Below, piece by piece: positions 28,349 through 37,535 of a DNA stretch of 64,000 nucleotides (positions within the stretch are counted from its first letter, which is position 1; each line of letters begins with the position of its first letter). Under the pieces are notes generated by a model, which was not told the DNA's origin, did no database searches, and worked only from the letters and a program-made list of their open reading frames with translations. Location of the stretch: positions 1 to 64,000 of the forward strand of contig NZ_LT670849.1 of assembly GCF_900142985.1 (NCBI RefSeq), in the 5' to 3' direction. Position numbers and translations under genes: made by a program. Origin of the DNA: Bradyrhizobium erythrophlei (lineage in GTDB: Bacteria; Pseudomonadota; Alphaproteobacteria; Rhizobiales; Xanthobacteraceae).

Positions 28349-28453
28349 ATTGCGCAACTCCGGTAGTGCCATACGTGATCCATACAGCTGACTGGTGAGT
28401 TTTGATCGACGCTCGAGACCCCAACTTTCTCACAGAGCTTTCGGGCGTCCCGG

Positions 28454-29941
28454 TTAGCCGTCCGACGCGGATTTTGGCGCATCGGAAATAAACACCCTGT
28501 TGCGCACGACCTCCATCGCGAGTCGCAGATCGCTCGGTGATATGAGCCGTGTGACTAGGGCTATCACCGCAAATGATAGGGCGAAGAGCGGAACGAGATA
28601 CAAGAGTCCAAGCGGCTGCAACATAGACAGCGGCGCGGCCGTGCAGAACGAGACAACATGAGCTCGAACCACGTTGAGTGTCGTTGTTGATCCGAGCGCG
28701 CCCTTAGGAAGCATCATCAAATATGCAATCATCGCCGGCAGTTCTACCAAACCAGCAATGATCACAAGTGCGATGGCTCCATTTCCATATCGCTGTTGCC
28801 AGTAACCCACAAACACCCAACTCAATGCCACATACAAGGCTATCCTAGCAACGTTTAAGACGACCAACGCCTTATTCCGCCCCAAGGCTAATATAACGGA
28901 TGCCAACAGGAACGTGAAGAAAAGCAAAGGTACGAAGATGGCACTTGTGCGCAGGATCGACGCGGTTTGTTCAAAGCGGCCGTGTCCATATATGATCGCG
29001 ACGATATCGTTTGCGAACAGGTAAAGCGCGGAGGACGCAAATGCTGCCGCTATTAACAGAACCCTCCCGGTCGCATCGATCATGCGCCGAAGATTCAGAA
29101 CCGAAAGCGATGCACGCGAAAGCTCAGGAAAAGACGCCCCTAGCAAAATCAACGCCGGAGACGTAACAACGCCGAATATGGTACGGAACGCGCCGTACCA
29201 GCCTACGATTGCCGGACCGGCAAGGGCTGAAAGCAGCAATATCTCCAAAAAAGGCTGCGACGCTATCGCCAGCGAGATCGCTGCGATCGATGCTCCACGT
29301 CTAAAGAGTTCGTTAAATGCCTTCATCACAGGCGCTTTGACTGCAATATCCAACCGTTGAGCTGCAATCACCGCGGCCAGCAGGATCGAGACATTGCCGA
29401 CGCCAAGCATTAATATCACTTCCGTCAGCCCACCCCCGAAGCGCAAAGCAATCGCGGTCGCAACCAGCGTAACCGCCTTGCCAACAATGTTTGCAAATGC
29501 ATCGACGTCCATTCGGTCCTTCGCGCGAAAGGAACAATCGAACGGCACGAACAGCGAGGCCGGAATCATGGCCGCCATCGTCAAAAACGTCAACGCAATG
29601 ATCTGGGAATCGTATCCCCGCGCCAGCGCGATTGTCAGTGCAAAGATCGAGGAAAACAGTATTGTTGGCAGCCGAACTAAAAGTGCACTTCCAATTAACT
29701 CAGGCTCGTCGGCACGCCCTCTCGCCAATTCTTTGACAAGATATACACCCTGCCCCCAATCGACGATGACATAGACGAATGTACTGATTGCGGTGGCGAT
29801 GTAGAGGTTACCCAGTTGCGCAGGCTCCAAGGCACGCCCAATGACCGCAGCCAGGAGGATCCCCAGCGCGGTGGACGCAACCTGTCCCAATCCGAGGTAG
29901 GAGGCATTACGAACCAGGAGCCTGGTTGTATTGGATCTCAC
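28454..29941 (-). CDS. Polysaccharide flippase (Wzx-like)
   Basis: 495 aa with about fourteen hydrophobic segments and the MVF/MATE superfamily style: NASYLGLGQVASTALGILLAAVIGR opens the protein, followed by GNLYIATAISTFVYVIVDWG. It would flip undecaprenyl-diphosphate-linked repeat units across the inner membrane. Start is GTG with AGGAGC 6 bp upstream. Its gene lies between the acetyltransferase and a glycosyltransferase, next to the polymerase, the usual Wzx/Wzy pairing. Confidence 0.88.
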   Translation of the reverse strand: MRSNTTRLLVRNASYLGLGQVASTALGILLAAVIGRALEPAQLGNLYIATAISTFVYVIVDWGQGVYLVKELARGRADEPELIGSALLVRLPTILFSSIFALTIALARGYDSQIIALTFLTMAAMIPASLFVPFDCSFRAKDRMDVDAFANIVGKAVTLVATAIALRFGGGLTEVILMLGVGNVSILLAAVIAAQRLDIAVKAPVMKAFNELFRRGASIAAISLAIASQPFLEILLLSALAGPAIVGWYGAFRTIFGVVTSPALILLGASFPELSRASLSVLNLRRMIDATGRVLLIAAAFASSALYLFANDIVAIIYGHGRFEQTASILRTSAIFVPLLFFTFLLASVILALGRNKALVVLNVARIALYVALSWVFVGYWQQRYGNGAIALVIIAGLVELPAMIAYLMMLPKGALGSTTTLNVVRAHVVSFCTAAPLSMLQPLGLLYLVPLFALSFAVIALVTRLISPSDLRLAMEVVRNRVFISDAPKSASDG

Positions 29942-30310
29942 CTATAGCTCCTGATATGGAAGGCCCATCGCGGCCAAGCGTGCACGATACGTGAAAACTT
30001 GGGCGCGTCCAGACCAGCCCGACCGTCTGTCGTCACAATATTGCGGTTAACCTTTGAGGTAAGTGGTAGCACCCCGGGGATGTTGTTCCTCTCGCGGATG
30101 CAGGCCAAGATACGGGCTGAGGATTCGTGCGGGGGGTGCGAGATGACTGTCGGCCGGATATTGGCGCGGGACTGTGGCCAAGCGCCCGCGGTCGCATGCG
30201 TATCTCGGGTTGTCCGGGTTGCTTTTTTCCCCACAATTTTGACCTACGCACATTTTCCAGAACGCACAACTGCACAAGTTTCTCATGTCCTCCAAGAACC
30301 TTAGCAAAGA
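29942..30310. other. Divergent intergenic region
   Basis: About 370 bp between the flippase and the next, oppositely directed glycosyltransferase. No coding frame, RNA or repeat that I can support. Confidence 0.3.
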
Positions 30311-31507
30311 ATGTTTAATTTCATGCGCTCTGCCCCTGATAATCGAACACGGGTTCTCTTCATCAATTCGGCGGTCCTTGCCGGCGCAGACACGTGGGTC
30401 CACTTTCTGCTTTTGCGCAACCTGCCACAGGTCCAATTCGAACTGCACGCGGCCGGACAACCGGGATCGCCGTCGCCTGCGTTTGACGATTTGCGTGCCA
30501 TTCCCGGAATCACGGTGCGTCCGACAAATTTTGGACCATCGCTTTGGCAACGATCCAATCTTCAAAAGTTGAGCAGTATCGCCGAGGCCGTGCCGGCGTC
30601 AGCGAGCTTGCTGGGACTCGCTGCGTACGTCCGGCATCACAGGATCGAGATCTTGCATGCCACCGATCGGCCGCGCGACGCCATGGCTTGCGTGGTGCTC
30701 GCGGCTCTCACAGGTGCCAAAGCCCTCATTCACGCACACGTCTCCTTTGGCGACTGGATGAGTCGCGGCGTCCTCTGGGCGCTGGGGCGGGCCGATGCGA
30801 TCGTCGGCGTATCAAATTATACAGCGGAAACGTTCGTGAAGGCAGGCTACCGAGCGGATCGCGTGCACGCGGTTCTCAATGCGATCGACCCCTCACAATG
30901 GGATCCTGCGCTTGATCCGGGGCCGGGACGCGCTTTATTGAATGTGCCAGTTGGTGCACCATTGATCGTGAGTGTCGCACGAATATTCCATTGGAAAGGG
31001 CACTCGGAACTAATAAGCGCGCTGGCGCTCATTAAGCGCCGATATCCAGACGTTCGGCTTGCGATTGTAGGCACGGACTACCCCGCCGACAGTGGCGCTA
31101 CTCGAATGCTGAAGGAGCAAGCGCGCCAACTTGGCGTCGCAGAGAACGTCGTATTCACCGGGCAGCGCTCCGACGTCGCGTCACTGCTTGCAGCCTGCGA
31201 CGTATTCTCACTTCCTAGCTTCGAGGAACCGTTCGGGCTTGTGTTTGCAGAAGCTATGGCGATGAAGCGACCCGTCGTCGCCTTAAACAACGGCGGCACC
31301 CCGGAGGTCGTCGAGCACGGCAAATGCGGCCTACTATCCCCTCCTGGCGATATCGATTTGTTAGCGGCCAATCTACTGCGGCTGTTAGATGACCCCGCAT
31401 TACGCACAGAATTTGGAGAATACGGCCGCTCGCGGGTCGTGAAACACTTTAATCCGCAGCGCATGGCGTCAGATTTTGCTGCGCTTTATTCGCGTATGCT
31501 CAAGTGA
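30311..31507 (+). CDS. GT4-family glycosyltransferase
   Basis: 398 aa GT-B enzyme with a complete GT4 C domain: SVARIFHWKGHSELISAL (acceptor-side Arg/Lys), VVFTGQRSDVASLLAACDV, and PSFEEPFGLVFAEAMAMKRP, in which the two glutamates of the EX7E motif are both present. N-terminal region has LFINSAVLAGADTWVH instead of the usual GG-loop. It adds a sugar to the growing repeat unit. The gene converges with the second PhyH-type oxygenase. Confidence 0.9.
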   Translation: MFNFMRSAPDNRTRVLFINSAVLAGADTWVHFLLLRNLPQVQFELHAAGQPGSPSPAFDDLRAIPGITVRPTNFGPSLWQRSNLQKLSSIAEAVPASASLLGLAAYVRHHRIEILHATDRPRDAMACVVLAALTGAKALIHAHVSFGDWMSRGVLWALGRADAIVGVSNYTAETFVKAGYRADRVHAVLNAIDPSQWDPALDPGPGRALLNVPVGAPLIVSVARIFHWKGHSELISALALIKRRYPDVRLAIVGTDYPADSGATRMLKEQARQLGVAENVVFTGQRSDVASLLAACDVFSLPSFEEPFGLVFAEAMAMKRPVVALNNGGTPEVVEHGKCGLLSPPGDIDLLAANLLRLLDDPALRTEFGEYGRSRVVKHFNPQRMASDFAALYSRMLK

Positions 31508-31512
31508 AGCGT

Positions 31513-31548
31513 TTTTTCCGGAACACCTACTTTTTCCGGAACACCTAC
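31513..31548. repeat. Perfect 18-bp tandem duplication
   Basis: The unit TTTTTCCGGAACACCTAC occurs twice in a row (31513-31530, 31531-31548) in the short gap between two convergent genes. It carries no clear dyad and probably reflects slippage. Confidence 0.85.
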
Positions 31549-31555
31549 TTTTGAG

Positions 31556-32329
31556 CTATTGAACAACTGAGCGTAAGAAAAGATAACCCTTGCCCAGCGC
31601 GGGTAACGACGCAAAAGCGTGCTCACGTAACCTGCCGCTGAAGTTCTGCGCGTACCGGTTAGGCAGCAACGTGATCTTGCCGCCATGTGCGGTGTAAGGG
31701 TCGGCAAGATCGCTGCCGTCGTTTTCCCACGTGAAAGCGAGCATCGGGCGGATCACGTTGCTTTTATTTGGCATCCCGCGATGCCAAAGCATAGAAGATC
31801 TCACGATGACATCCCCGGCACTCATGCATGTGCGGATCGAAGGCTTTCCAGAAAAAGCATATTGCCAATATTTGTAGTCGCGCAGATGAGTTCCAGGCGT
31901 GATCTCCATGGCTCCGTTGCTGAGGTCGGTGTCAATTGGAGCAACATTCACGATGACGAAGGGGGATGCAGCATAGCCGTCAGCGTGCGGGTTCTGTGCA
32001 CTGCTGTTTGGCAAATTCAGGTTGCAACCGACGTTGGGCATGCGCGTTGCGGAAGGCAAAAGCTTCCTGACCAAATCGAACACGCCAAATCGCTCCAGCT
32101 CATCATACACAAAACGCGATTGGCCGCCGGGAAAACAGTTCAGGTGGCCGCTGATCGTTCCGCCGCCCGCGAACAGCTCACCTTTCGCCCGCGCGCGGTT
32201 ATATTCGCTCCTCAACTCTTCCGTGAGTGCTGCGAGCTTCGCTTTCGAGACCACGTTCGGCAGCGTGACATAACCTTCGCGCTCGAAGGCTAAAGCATGA
32301 GTCTGCATCTGCTGACTAAGCGGAGTCAT
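31556..32329 (-). CDS. PhyH-family 2-oxoglutarate/Fe(II) dioxygenase
   Basis: 257 aa phytanoyl-CoA dioxygenase-type protein. Iron ligands are His115 and Asp117 (NPHADGY) and distal His183 (MLWHRGMPNKS), with Arg194 (VIRPML) for 2-oxoglutarate. The N-terminal FEREGYVTLPNVVSKAKL is the usual family opening. It differs strongly from the oxygenase at 8034-8957, so the two are not recent duplicates. In glycan loci such enzymes probably hydroxylate a sugar or acyl group. The gene converges with the preceding glycosyltransferase and lies upstream, divergently, of the kinase gene. Confidence 0.85.
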   Translation of the reverse strand: MTPLSQQMQTHALAFEREGYVTLPNVVSKAKLAALTEELRSEYNRARAKGELFAGGGTISGHLNCFPGGQSRFVYDELERFGVFDLVRKLLPSATRMPNVGCNLNLPNSSAQNPHADGYAASPFVIVNVAPIDTDLSNGAMEITPGTHLRDYKYWQYAFSGKPSIRTCMSAGDVIVRSSMLWHRGMPNKSNVIRPMLAFTWENDGSDLADPYTAHGGKITLLPNRYAQNFSGRLREHAFASLPALGKGYLFLRSVVQ

Positions 32330-32607
32330 AGAAGGTTACCTCGGTAAGGCCTGCTTCCCGGATCAAAGCTACAGCGACGTTCCGCAGGATAACAACTGAG
32401 AGCGCCACCCGTTACGCCACATTCCTATTCGCTACGTTGCGAATAATCAACGGCGAGTAGATTACCCGCGCCTTGCGAAATCCAACCGAAACAATTAAGA
32501 ATTAACATTTAACCCGCGATAGAGTTCTGGAAATTTTAGCCAGATACTTTACCATTTTTGAGCCACTCTGACGAGAGAACAGCCGCGCAAACTAGTTAAA
32601 ACGATGG
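32330..32607. other. Intergenic region upstream of the hairpin element
   Basis: Non-coding, AT-rich left part of the 470-bp divergent region between the PhyH gene and the tyrosine kinase gene. No conserved site recognised; promoters for both genes are expected. Confidence 0.35.
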
Positions 32608-32732
32608 ATTTTGGCCCCGCGAGCCAGAAATCGACGGAACCCGACGGAACCCAACAGTATTATGGAACCCAACAGTATTAATGATTAAATTTGACTCATT
32701 TAATCATTCTGCCGGGCTCGCGGGGCCAAAAT
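32608..32732. repeat. 125-bp nested inverted-repeat element
   Basis: Outer arms are a perfect 18-bp inverted repeat: 32608-32625 (ATTTTGGCCCCGCGAGCC) and 32715-32732. Inside is a second perfect 11-bp hairpin (32680-32690 with 32698-32708, loop of 7). Between them a 17-bp sequence (GGAACCCAACAGTATTA) occurs twice at 32646-32662 and 32664-32680, preceded by two 9-bp CGACGGAAC-type copies. The whole forms a long cruciform or RNA stem 68 bp upstream of the kinase ATG. It may be a palindromic mobile element or a leader structure; no target duplication is seen at its ends. Confidence 0.85.
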
Positions 32733-32800
32733 TCTGGACCGCGGCGCTAAACTTATCTAAAATCGCGATTGAAGTATCCAGCGCACGAAAGAAGTGAATC

Positions 32801-35026
32801 ATGGCCTCCCACAACGACAGCCAAGTGACTGATCCCGCGGCGCATCGAGGGATGGAACCTGTTCAACCTGAAGTTGCCGATCTTTTTGGAATTGCTCGGC
32901 GGGGATGGATCTTCATCGTCGCTGGCACGGCCGTGGGCGTCATTTGCGCATCGATGCTACTCCTTACTATCTCTCCCGCTTACAAGGCGAGTTCACGCAT
33001 CGTATTTGAAAAAACGATGTCGCGGTATTTGCAGACAAACAAGGTCACTAACGAGCCGATCATTGAAGACTATGACACGTTGGGCCAGACCTACGTGATG
33101 TCGTCCGAGAGTATTTTATTGAAGGTCGTAAGATCCCTTTCGCTGGCGAACGATCCTGATTTTGTAGGAAAGACCGACGGCTCAACGCCGACCTCGCGGA
33201 TTCGCGGCTTGTTTCAAAATACCGCGCACGCGATGGGCCTGTCGACAAACGCCAACGAAACCAAGATTGACGCGGAGAAGATCGCTCTCGAAACATTGGC
33301 TCGCAATTTGACCATCGCTCGTGAGGATGTCCAAAGCGTTATCTTAGTATCTTTTTCGTGGAAAGACCCGGTTAAAGCGGCCGCCATCGTCAACTCTCTT
33401 GTCGACACATATATCGATGCCGGCGTTGCTAACAAAATGAGTTCTACCAAGGTAGCTGGTCAGGTCGCGCTGGAGCGCGCCCAAGAACTCAAGCAGCAGA
33501 TCAATGACGCAGATCATGCGCTCTTAGACTTCAAAGCGGCCAACAATCTTGTTGGTAGCGACCAGCTAACGCTTTCGCACGCACAAGTTAACGTTTTGCA
33601 GAATCAGCTGACAGGCGCTCGACTCGCGATGGCTGAAGCAAAGGCAAAAATGGAGAGAATCGCGGATTCCTCTGATGATGATGCCGCCTTGCTCACACCG
33701 GACAACGAAATCGTCAAAAGGCTACGTGGAGAGCTGACGGATCTGTCGACCCGCGCCAGCGAAATTGAAAAGCTCGTCGGAAAAGACCATATGGCTGTCG
33801 TTAAGCTCCGCAGTCGGATGGACGATGTTCGCCAAGCCATTGCGACGGAGCAAAGGCGTGTCGCGGGATCGTTTAACAAGGAGTATCGGCTTGCGCGCGT
33901 AAGATATGACGAGCTTACCGAGGCAGTTTCGCAAGTGACCAGTTCTGAAGGGGTCCACAGCAATAAGCAGGCTCGGCTGCGCGAGCTCGAAGACAACGCG
34001 AGTGCTCTTCGGGCCCTGTACGGCCGGATGCTGCTGCAGGTCACCGAAAATAGCAAGGTTGACGCGCAGCCCCCAACCACGCCGGATGCCCGTGTTTTGA
34101 TGCGTGCAGTTCCCCCGTCGCAAACCGAATCTTCAAAGAAACGGTATCTAATCCTTGCTGGCGGATCGGTGATGGGGTTGCTGATGGGGGGTGCGCTCCT
34201 CTTGATCAGGAACTTCCCTTTTGGCGTTTTCAGAACCGCTACACAGGTAACTCAGGCAACGGGGTTGGCCTGCGTGATCATGCCGGAGGTCGTCGATTCA
34301 AAGGATCGGGCTTCTTTAGCTGCGGGTGAATACACGTTAGACGAGCCTTATTCGCGGTTTGCGCAGGCCATGCGCACCATAGGAAGCACCATTGGCAACG
34401 CCCAAAGGGTCGCCCACTCGAAGGTGGTTTGTGTTGTCTCTTCAAACCCAGGAGAAGGCAAAACGACGATCTCTATGAATCTTGCGGGGCATCTCGGTCA
34501 GCGCTCGAACTCGCGTGTGCTCCTCGTCGATGCTGATTTCTATCGCCAGTCGTTGACGAAGAGCATCGCTTCTAATGCTCAGGCTGGAATTCGAGAGGCT
34601 TTGGCGCAGCCAGAAGCGCTCGCGAAGTTCGTTCTCAGGAAAGAGCGACTGAACTTAGACGTCCTTCCCTGCCCTCTTCGCGACAAACTGCCCGATCCGT
34701 CAGAATTACTCGAAGCTGCGGGGTTAGAGCGACTTATTACGGCTGCGAGAGAAACTTATGACTTGGTTATCATTGAGGTGCCTCCGATGTCGGCGATGGT
34801 TGACTACAAGATAATCGCGCGGCACTGCGACGGATTTATATTCGTCGTTGAGTGGGGCAAGACAAGTCAACGCCTCGTCATGGAGTGTCTTTCTGAGGCT
34901 TCGGCACTGCTCGATCGCGTCTTGTGCGTGATCCTTAACAAGGCGGATCCCTCTGCGCTCAAGAGCATCGAGCACTATAAAGGCGATCGGTTCCACGCCT
35001 ATTACGCCGATCAAACAGGGGCATGA
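32801..35026 (+). CDS. Wzc/ExoP-like polysaccharide co-polymerase and tyrosine autokinase
   Basis: 741 aa. A Wzz-type chain-length domain is bounded by membrane segments near residues 34-56 and 448-468, with a long coiled-coil periplasmic region between. The cytoplasmic BY-kinase domain has Walker A NPGEGKTT (about 549-556), Walker A' LLVDADFYRQS (about 574), and Walker B LVIIEVPP (about 653), where the usual Asp is replaced by Glu. The C terminus has three tyrosines in HYKGDRFHAYYADQ, a small Tyr cluster. It would control chain length and export of the Wzx/Wzy product by cycles of autophosphorylation. No Wza-type outer-membrane partner follows. Confidence 0.9.
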   Translation: MASHNDSQVTDPAAHRGMEPVQPEVADLFGIARRGWIFIVAGTAVGVICASMLLLTISPAYKASSRIVFEKTMSRYLQTNKVTNEPIIEDYDTLGQTYVMSSESILLKVVRSLSLANDPDFVGKTDGSTPTSRIRGLFQNTAHAMGLSTNANETKIDAEKIALETLARNLTIAREDVQSVILVSFSWKDPVKAAAIVNSLVDTYIDAGVANKMSSTKVAGQVALERAQELKQQINDADHALLDFKAANNLVGSDQLTLSHAQVNVLQNQLTGARLAMAEAKAKMERIADSSDDDAALLTPDNEIVKRLRGELTDLSTRASEIEKLVGKDHMAVVKLRSRMDDVRQAIATEQRRVAGSFNKEYRLARVRYDELTEAVSQVTSSEGVHSNKQARLRELEDNASALRALYGRMLLQVTENSKVDAQPPTTPDARVLMRAVPPSQTESSKKRYLILAGGSVMGLLMGGALLLIRNFPFGVFRTATQVTQATGLACVIMPEVVDSKDRASLAAGEYTLDEPYSRFAQAMRTIGSTIGNAQRVAHSKVVCVVSSNPGEGKTTISMNLAGHLGQRSNSRVLLVDADFYRQSLTKSIASNAQAGIREALAQPEALAKFVLRKERLNLDVLPCPLRDKLPDPSELLEAAGLERLITAARETYDLVIIEVPPMSAMVDYKIIARHCDGFIFVVEWGKTSQRLVMECLSEASALLDRVLCVILNKADPSALKSIEHYKGDRFHAYYADQTGA

Positions 35027-35416
35027 CAGGTTCGGCACGTCTTGCCGATGTGCGCATTTCAACTGGCTAACTCGCTCTTTTGCCAGGACTTCCGTATATA
35101 AGCGGCGTCGGTGTCTGGAGCGATCGTACTGGTCACATCCACGTGCCCGGCTCGGTCAAGATTGGCTCTCGCTACCATCTAGAGGTTCCATCCATTCGTG
35201 ATCGACAATGACTGGCGTTGCCGAAATTAGGCCCGCCTCGAAAGCCGTCTTCCGGCTTCCGTTCCACAATCGCAGCGAAGAGCATCGTCAAGGGGAATAT
35301 TTCCTCCGCGTCGTGTTGCTGCGGGCAATCTGCTCGTATCCCCCCAACCTCACTGGCTTCGAATGCCTCCAATCGACGCATGGCGGAAATAGTGACGAAA
35401 TCCCTCGAGTTATGAA
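35027..35416. other. Intergenic gap
   Basis: About 390 bp between the kinase gene and galE. Several short open frames on both strands, none recognisable. Probably holds the galE promoter. An ATGAAATGA start-stop pair sits immediately before the galE start. Confidence 0.3.
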
Positions 35417-36448
35417 ATGAATAACGCTGAAAAAAAAACGATTCTGGTAACGGGAGGAGCCGGCTATATCGGCTCGCACACCTGCAAAATCCTGGCGCAG
35501 GAAGGGTATCGGCCCGTAGCTTTCGACAATCTGTCGTCGGGGCACACATGGGCCGCTAAATGGGGACCTCTCGAAAGAGGAGACATCCTCGACCGGGCGG
35601 CTCTCGACCAGGCTATCGAAAAGCACCGGCCAAGCGCCTGCCTGCACTTTGCGGCTTTTGCCTACGTTGGTGAGTCGGTTACAGATCCCGGAAAATACTA
35701 TCGCAACAACGTCGTCGGCTCTTTGACGCTGCTCGAAGCGCTGAGAGACCACGGCATTGATCAGTTTGTCCTGTCGAGCACTTGTGCCACTTACGGTGTT
35801 CCGGACAAGGTCCCGATTGATGAGACGTTGACACAAGCCCCGATTAATCCTTATGGCGCTTCGAAGCTTATGGTCGAGCGTATGCTGGCCGATTTCTACG
35901 CGGCCTATCGATTGCGATCCGTGGCGCTAAGATATTTCAATGCAGCCGGAGCTGATCCCGAAGTCGAGATTGGTGAAGATCACGATCCCGAAACACATCT
36001 GGTGCCGCTCGTCCTGGATGCCGCTTCCGGAGACCGCGAGGACATCACGGTCTTCGGTACCGACTACGATACCCCCGATGGAACATGCGTTCGTGACTAT
36101 ATTCACGTATCCGATTTGGCGAGGGCACATGTCCTGGCTCTACAAGCGCTGGAACAAGGCCAAACACACCGCGCATTCAACCTGGGGAATGGCCAAGGCT
36201 ATTCGGTTCGCGAAGTGATTGCGTCAGTCGAGCGCGTTACGGGACGGCCGGTACCCGTGCAATTCGGCGAACGGCGCCCGGGTGATCCCGCCCGGCTGAT
36301 TAGCAATTCTGTGCGCGCTGCGAGCGAGTTGGGATGGAAGCCGCAGATATCGACGCTCGATGATATCGTCTTCACGGCATGGGAATGGCACAAGAGAAGA
36401 GCACAGGAGAAGAGCCGAAGATCGTTTCCTTCGCCTTCGGACTCCTGA
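35417..36448 (+). CDS. galE: UDP-glucose 4-epimerase
   Basis: 343 aa GalE. NAD-binding GGAGYIGSH near residue 13, SSTCATYG with the catalytic Ser/Thr, YGASKLMVER (Tyr-x3-Lys) about 24 residues later, and the substrate loop RYFNAAGADPE are all present; HVSDLARAHVLAL and NLGNGQGYSVREV are typical GalE blocks. It interconverts UDP-glucose and UDP-galactose (possibly the N-acetyl forms) and so supplies UDP-galactose for the galactose residues of the glycan. The start ATG is preceded by an overlapping ATGAAATGA in another frame. Confidence 0.95.
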   Translation: MNNAEKKTILVTGGAGYIGSHTCKILAQEGYRPVAFDNLSSGHTWAAKWGPLERGDILDRAALDQAIEKHRPSACLHFAAFAYVGESVTDPGKYYRNNVVGSLTLLEALRDHGIDQFVLSSTCATYGVPDKVPIDETLTQAPINPYGASKLMVERMLADFYAAYRLRSVALRYFNAAGADPEVEIGEDHDPETHLVPLVLDAASGDREDITVFGTDYDTPDGTCVRDYIHVSDLARAHVLALQALEQGQTHRAFNLGNGQGYSVREVIASVERVTGRPVPVQFGERRPGDPARLISNSVRAASELGWKPQISTLDDIVFTAWEWHKRRAQEKSRRSFPSPSDS

Positions 36449-36581
36449 CAATTGCTCTAAGACTTAGGCGGAAGAATCGCGAAGCCGCAGCCGCATAGGC
36501 TTTATGGTCTTAAGCAATTTACGGGTGCTTTGTTACCAGATCGGGGCGACGCCATCAACGCACGCAGGCACGCAGTCTACG

Positions 36582-37385
36582 TCACGATAAAAATTTTCGC
36601 TGCCGTCTCGGAACAAGTGCTGCACGGGCAAGAAGCCCAGGCAAAGCCCCCATGCACAACAAATAGCGGTAAAGAAGCCGCTGCGGGTTGCTGGCAGCGC
36701 GCCACAACCATTCCATACCATACCTCTGCATCCATCGAGGTGCACGGATTTGCGCGCCAGCGATAAAATCCAGCCCGGCGCCAATGCAGACAAATGATAT
36801 ATTGGACAGGACGTTCTTGCCATAGTCAGAGAACAGCTCCTGCTTGGGGGCGCCTAGGGCGACGAAACACAGATCAGCGCCTGAGCTGCTGATTGCCGCA
36901 AGGCAGCGGCTCGCATCCTCGGATGTCGGGTCAAATCCCTGTGGCGGCGCTGACATCCCGGCGATCGTCAACCCCGGATTGCGCTCACGAAGAACCCGCG
37001 ACGCCTTCACGAGGACCTGCAAATTCGATCCAAAAAGATAGATAGACTTGCCACTGCGCGCGGCCTCGGCGCTGATTGGCTCGATTAAATCTGATCCAGC
37101 AACACGACTAACGCGCCTTCCCTGCAAGCGGCAGGCGATCACGATTGGAAAGCCATCTGCGGTAATCAGTCCAGCCCGTCGATAAGCAGCCCTAAATCTC
37201 GCGTCCCTCCGCAGCTTGACAATGTGATCCAGATTCAGCGTGAAGACATTTTGCGCTCCCGCCGATCCCGCGTTGTGGCAAATGAGTGCCGCCGCCTCTA
37301 CGAGCGGGAGCGTGCTGACGTTGAAGCTCTCAACAACGGGATCCGAGTACACGGCTCTTCTGCTCCGGGAGATCGCGCGGCGCAA
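36582..37385 (-). CDS. WecG/TagA/CpsF-family glycosyltransferase (GT26)
   Basis: 267 aa of the WecG/TagA/CpsF family. Blocks are VFTLNLDHIVKLRRD, AGLITADGFPIVIACRLQG, IYLFGSNLQVLVKAS, VALGAPKQELF and GAGLDFIAGAQIRAPRWMQ, with the C-terminal GMEWLWRAASNPQRL, which is diagnostic. These enzymes transfer ManNAc, ManNAcA or related sugars to undecaprenyl-diphosphate-linked acceptors. TTG start. The region upstream (37386-37535) is very AT-rich. Confidence 0.9.
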   Translation of the reverse strand: MRRAISRSRRAVYSDPVVESFNVSTLPLVEAAALICHNAGSAGAQNVFTLNLDHIVKLRRDARFRAAYRRAGLITADGFPIVIACRLQGRRVSRVAGSDLIEPISAEAARSGKSIYLFGSNLQVLVKASRVLRERNPGLTIAGMSAPPQGFDPTSEDASRCLAAISSSGADLCFVALGAPKQELFSDYGKNVLSNISFVCIGAGLDFIAGAQIRAPRWMQRYGMEWLWRAASNPQRLLYRYLLCMGALPGLLARAALVPRRQRKFLS

Positions 37386-37535
37386 TTTGATTTATATATT
37401 TAAATCGATTGGTATAATTTTATTAATCGATCCACTCAACTTTATTCCGAACGGAGCTGCAAGACAAACAAGATGGCTTGATTAACGGTCGAATTTTTAA
37501 TCAGGTAATATAATACCAAATAAACGCAGCTGCGA

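Noticed and set aside
35412..35420. ATGAAATGA start-stop as a regulatory leader for galE
   Set aside because: A two-codon frame overlapping the start is easily coincidental; no further support.
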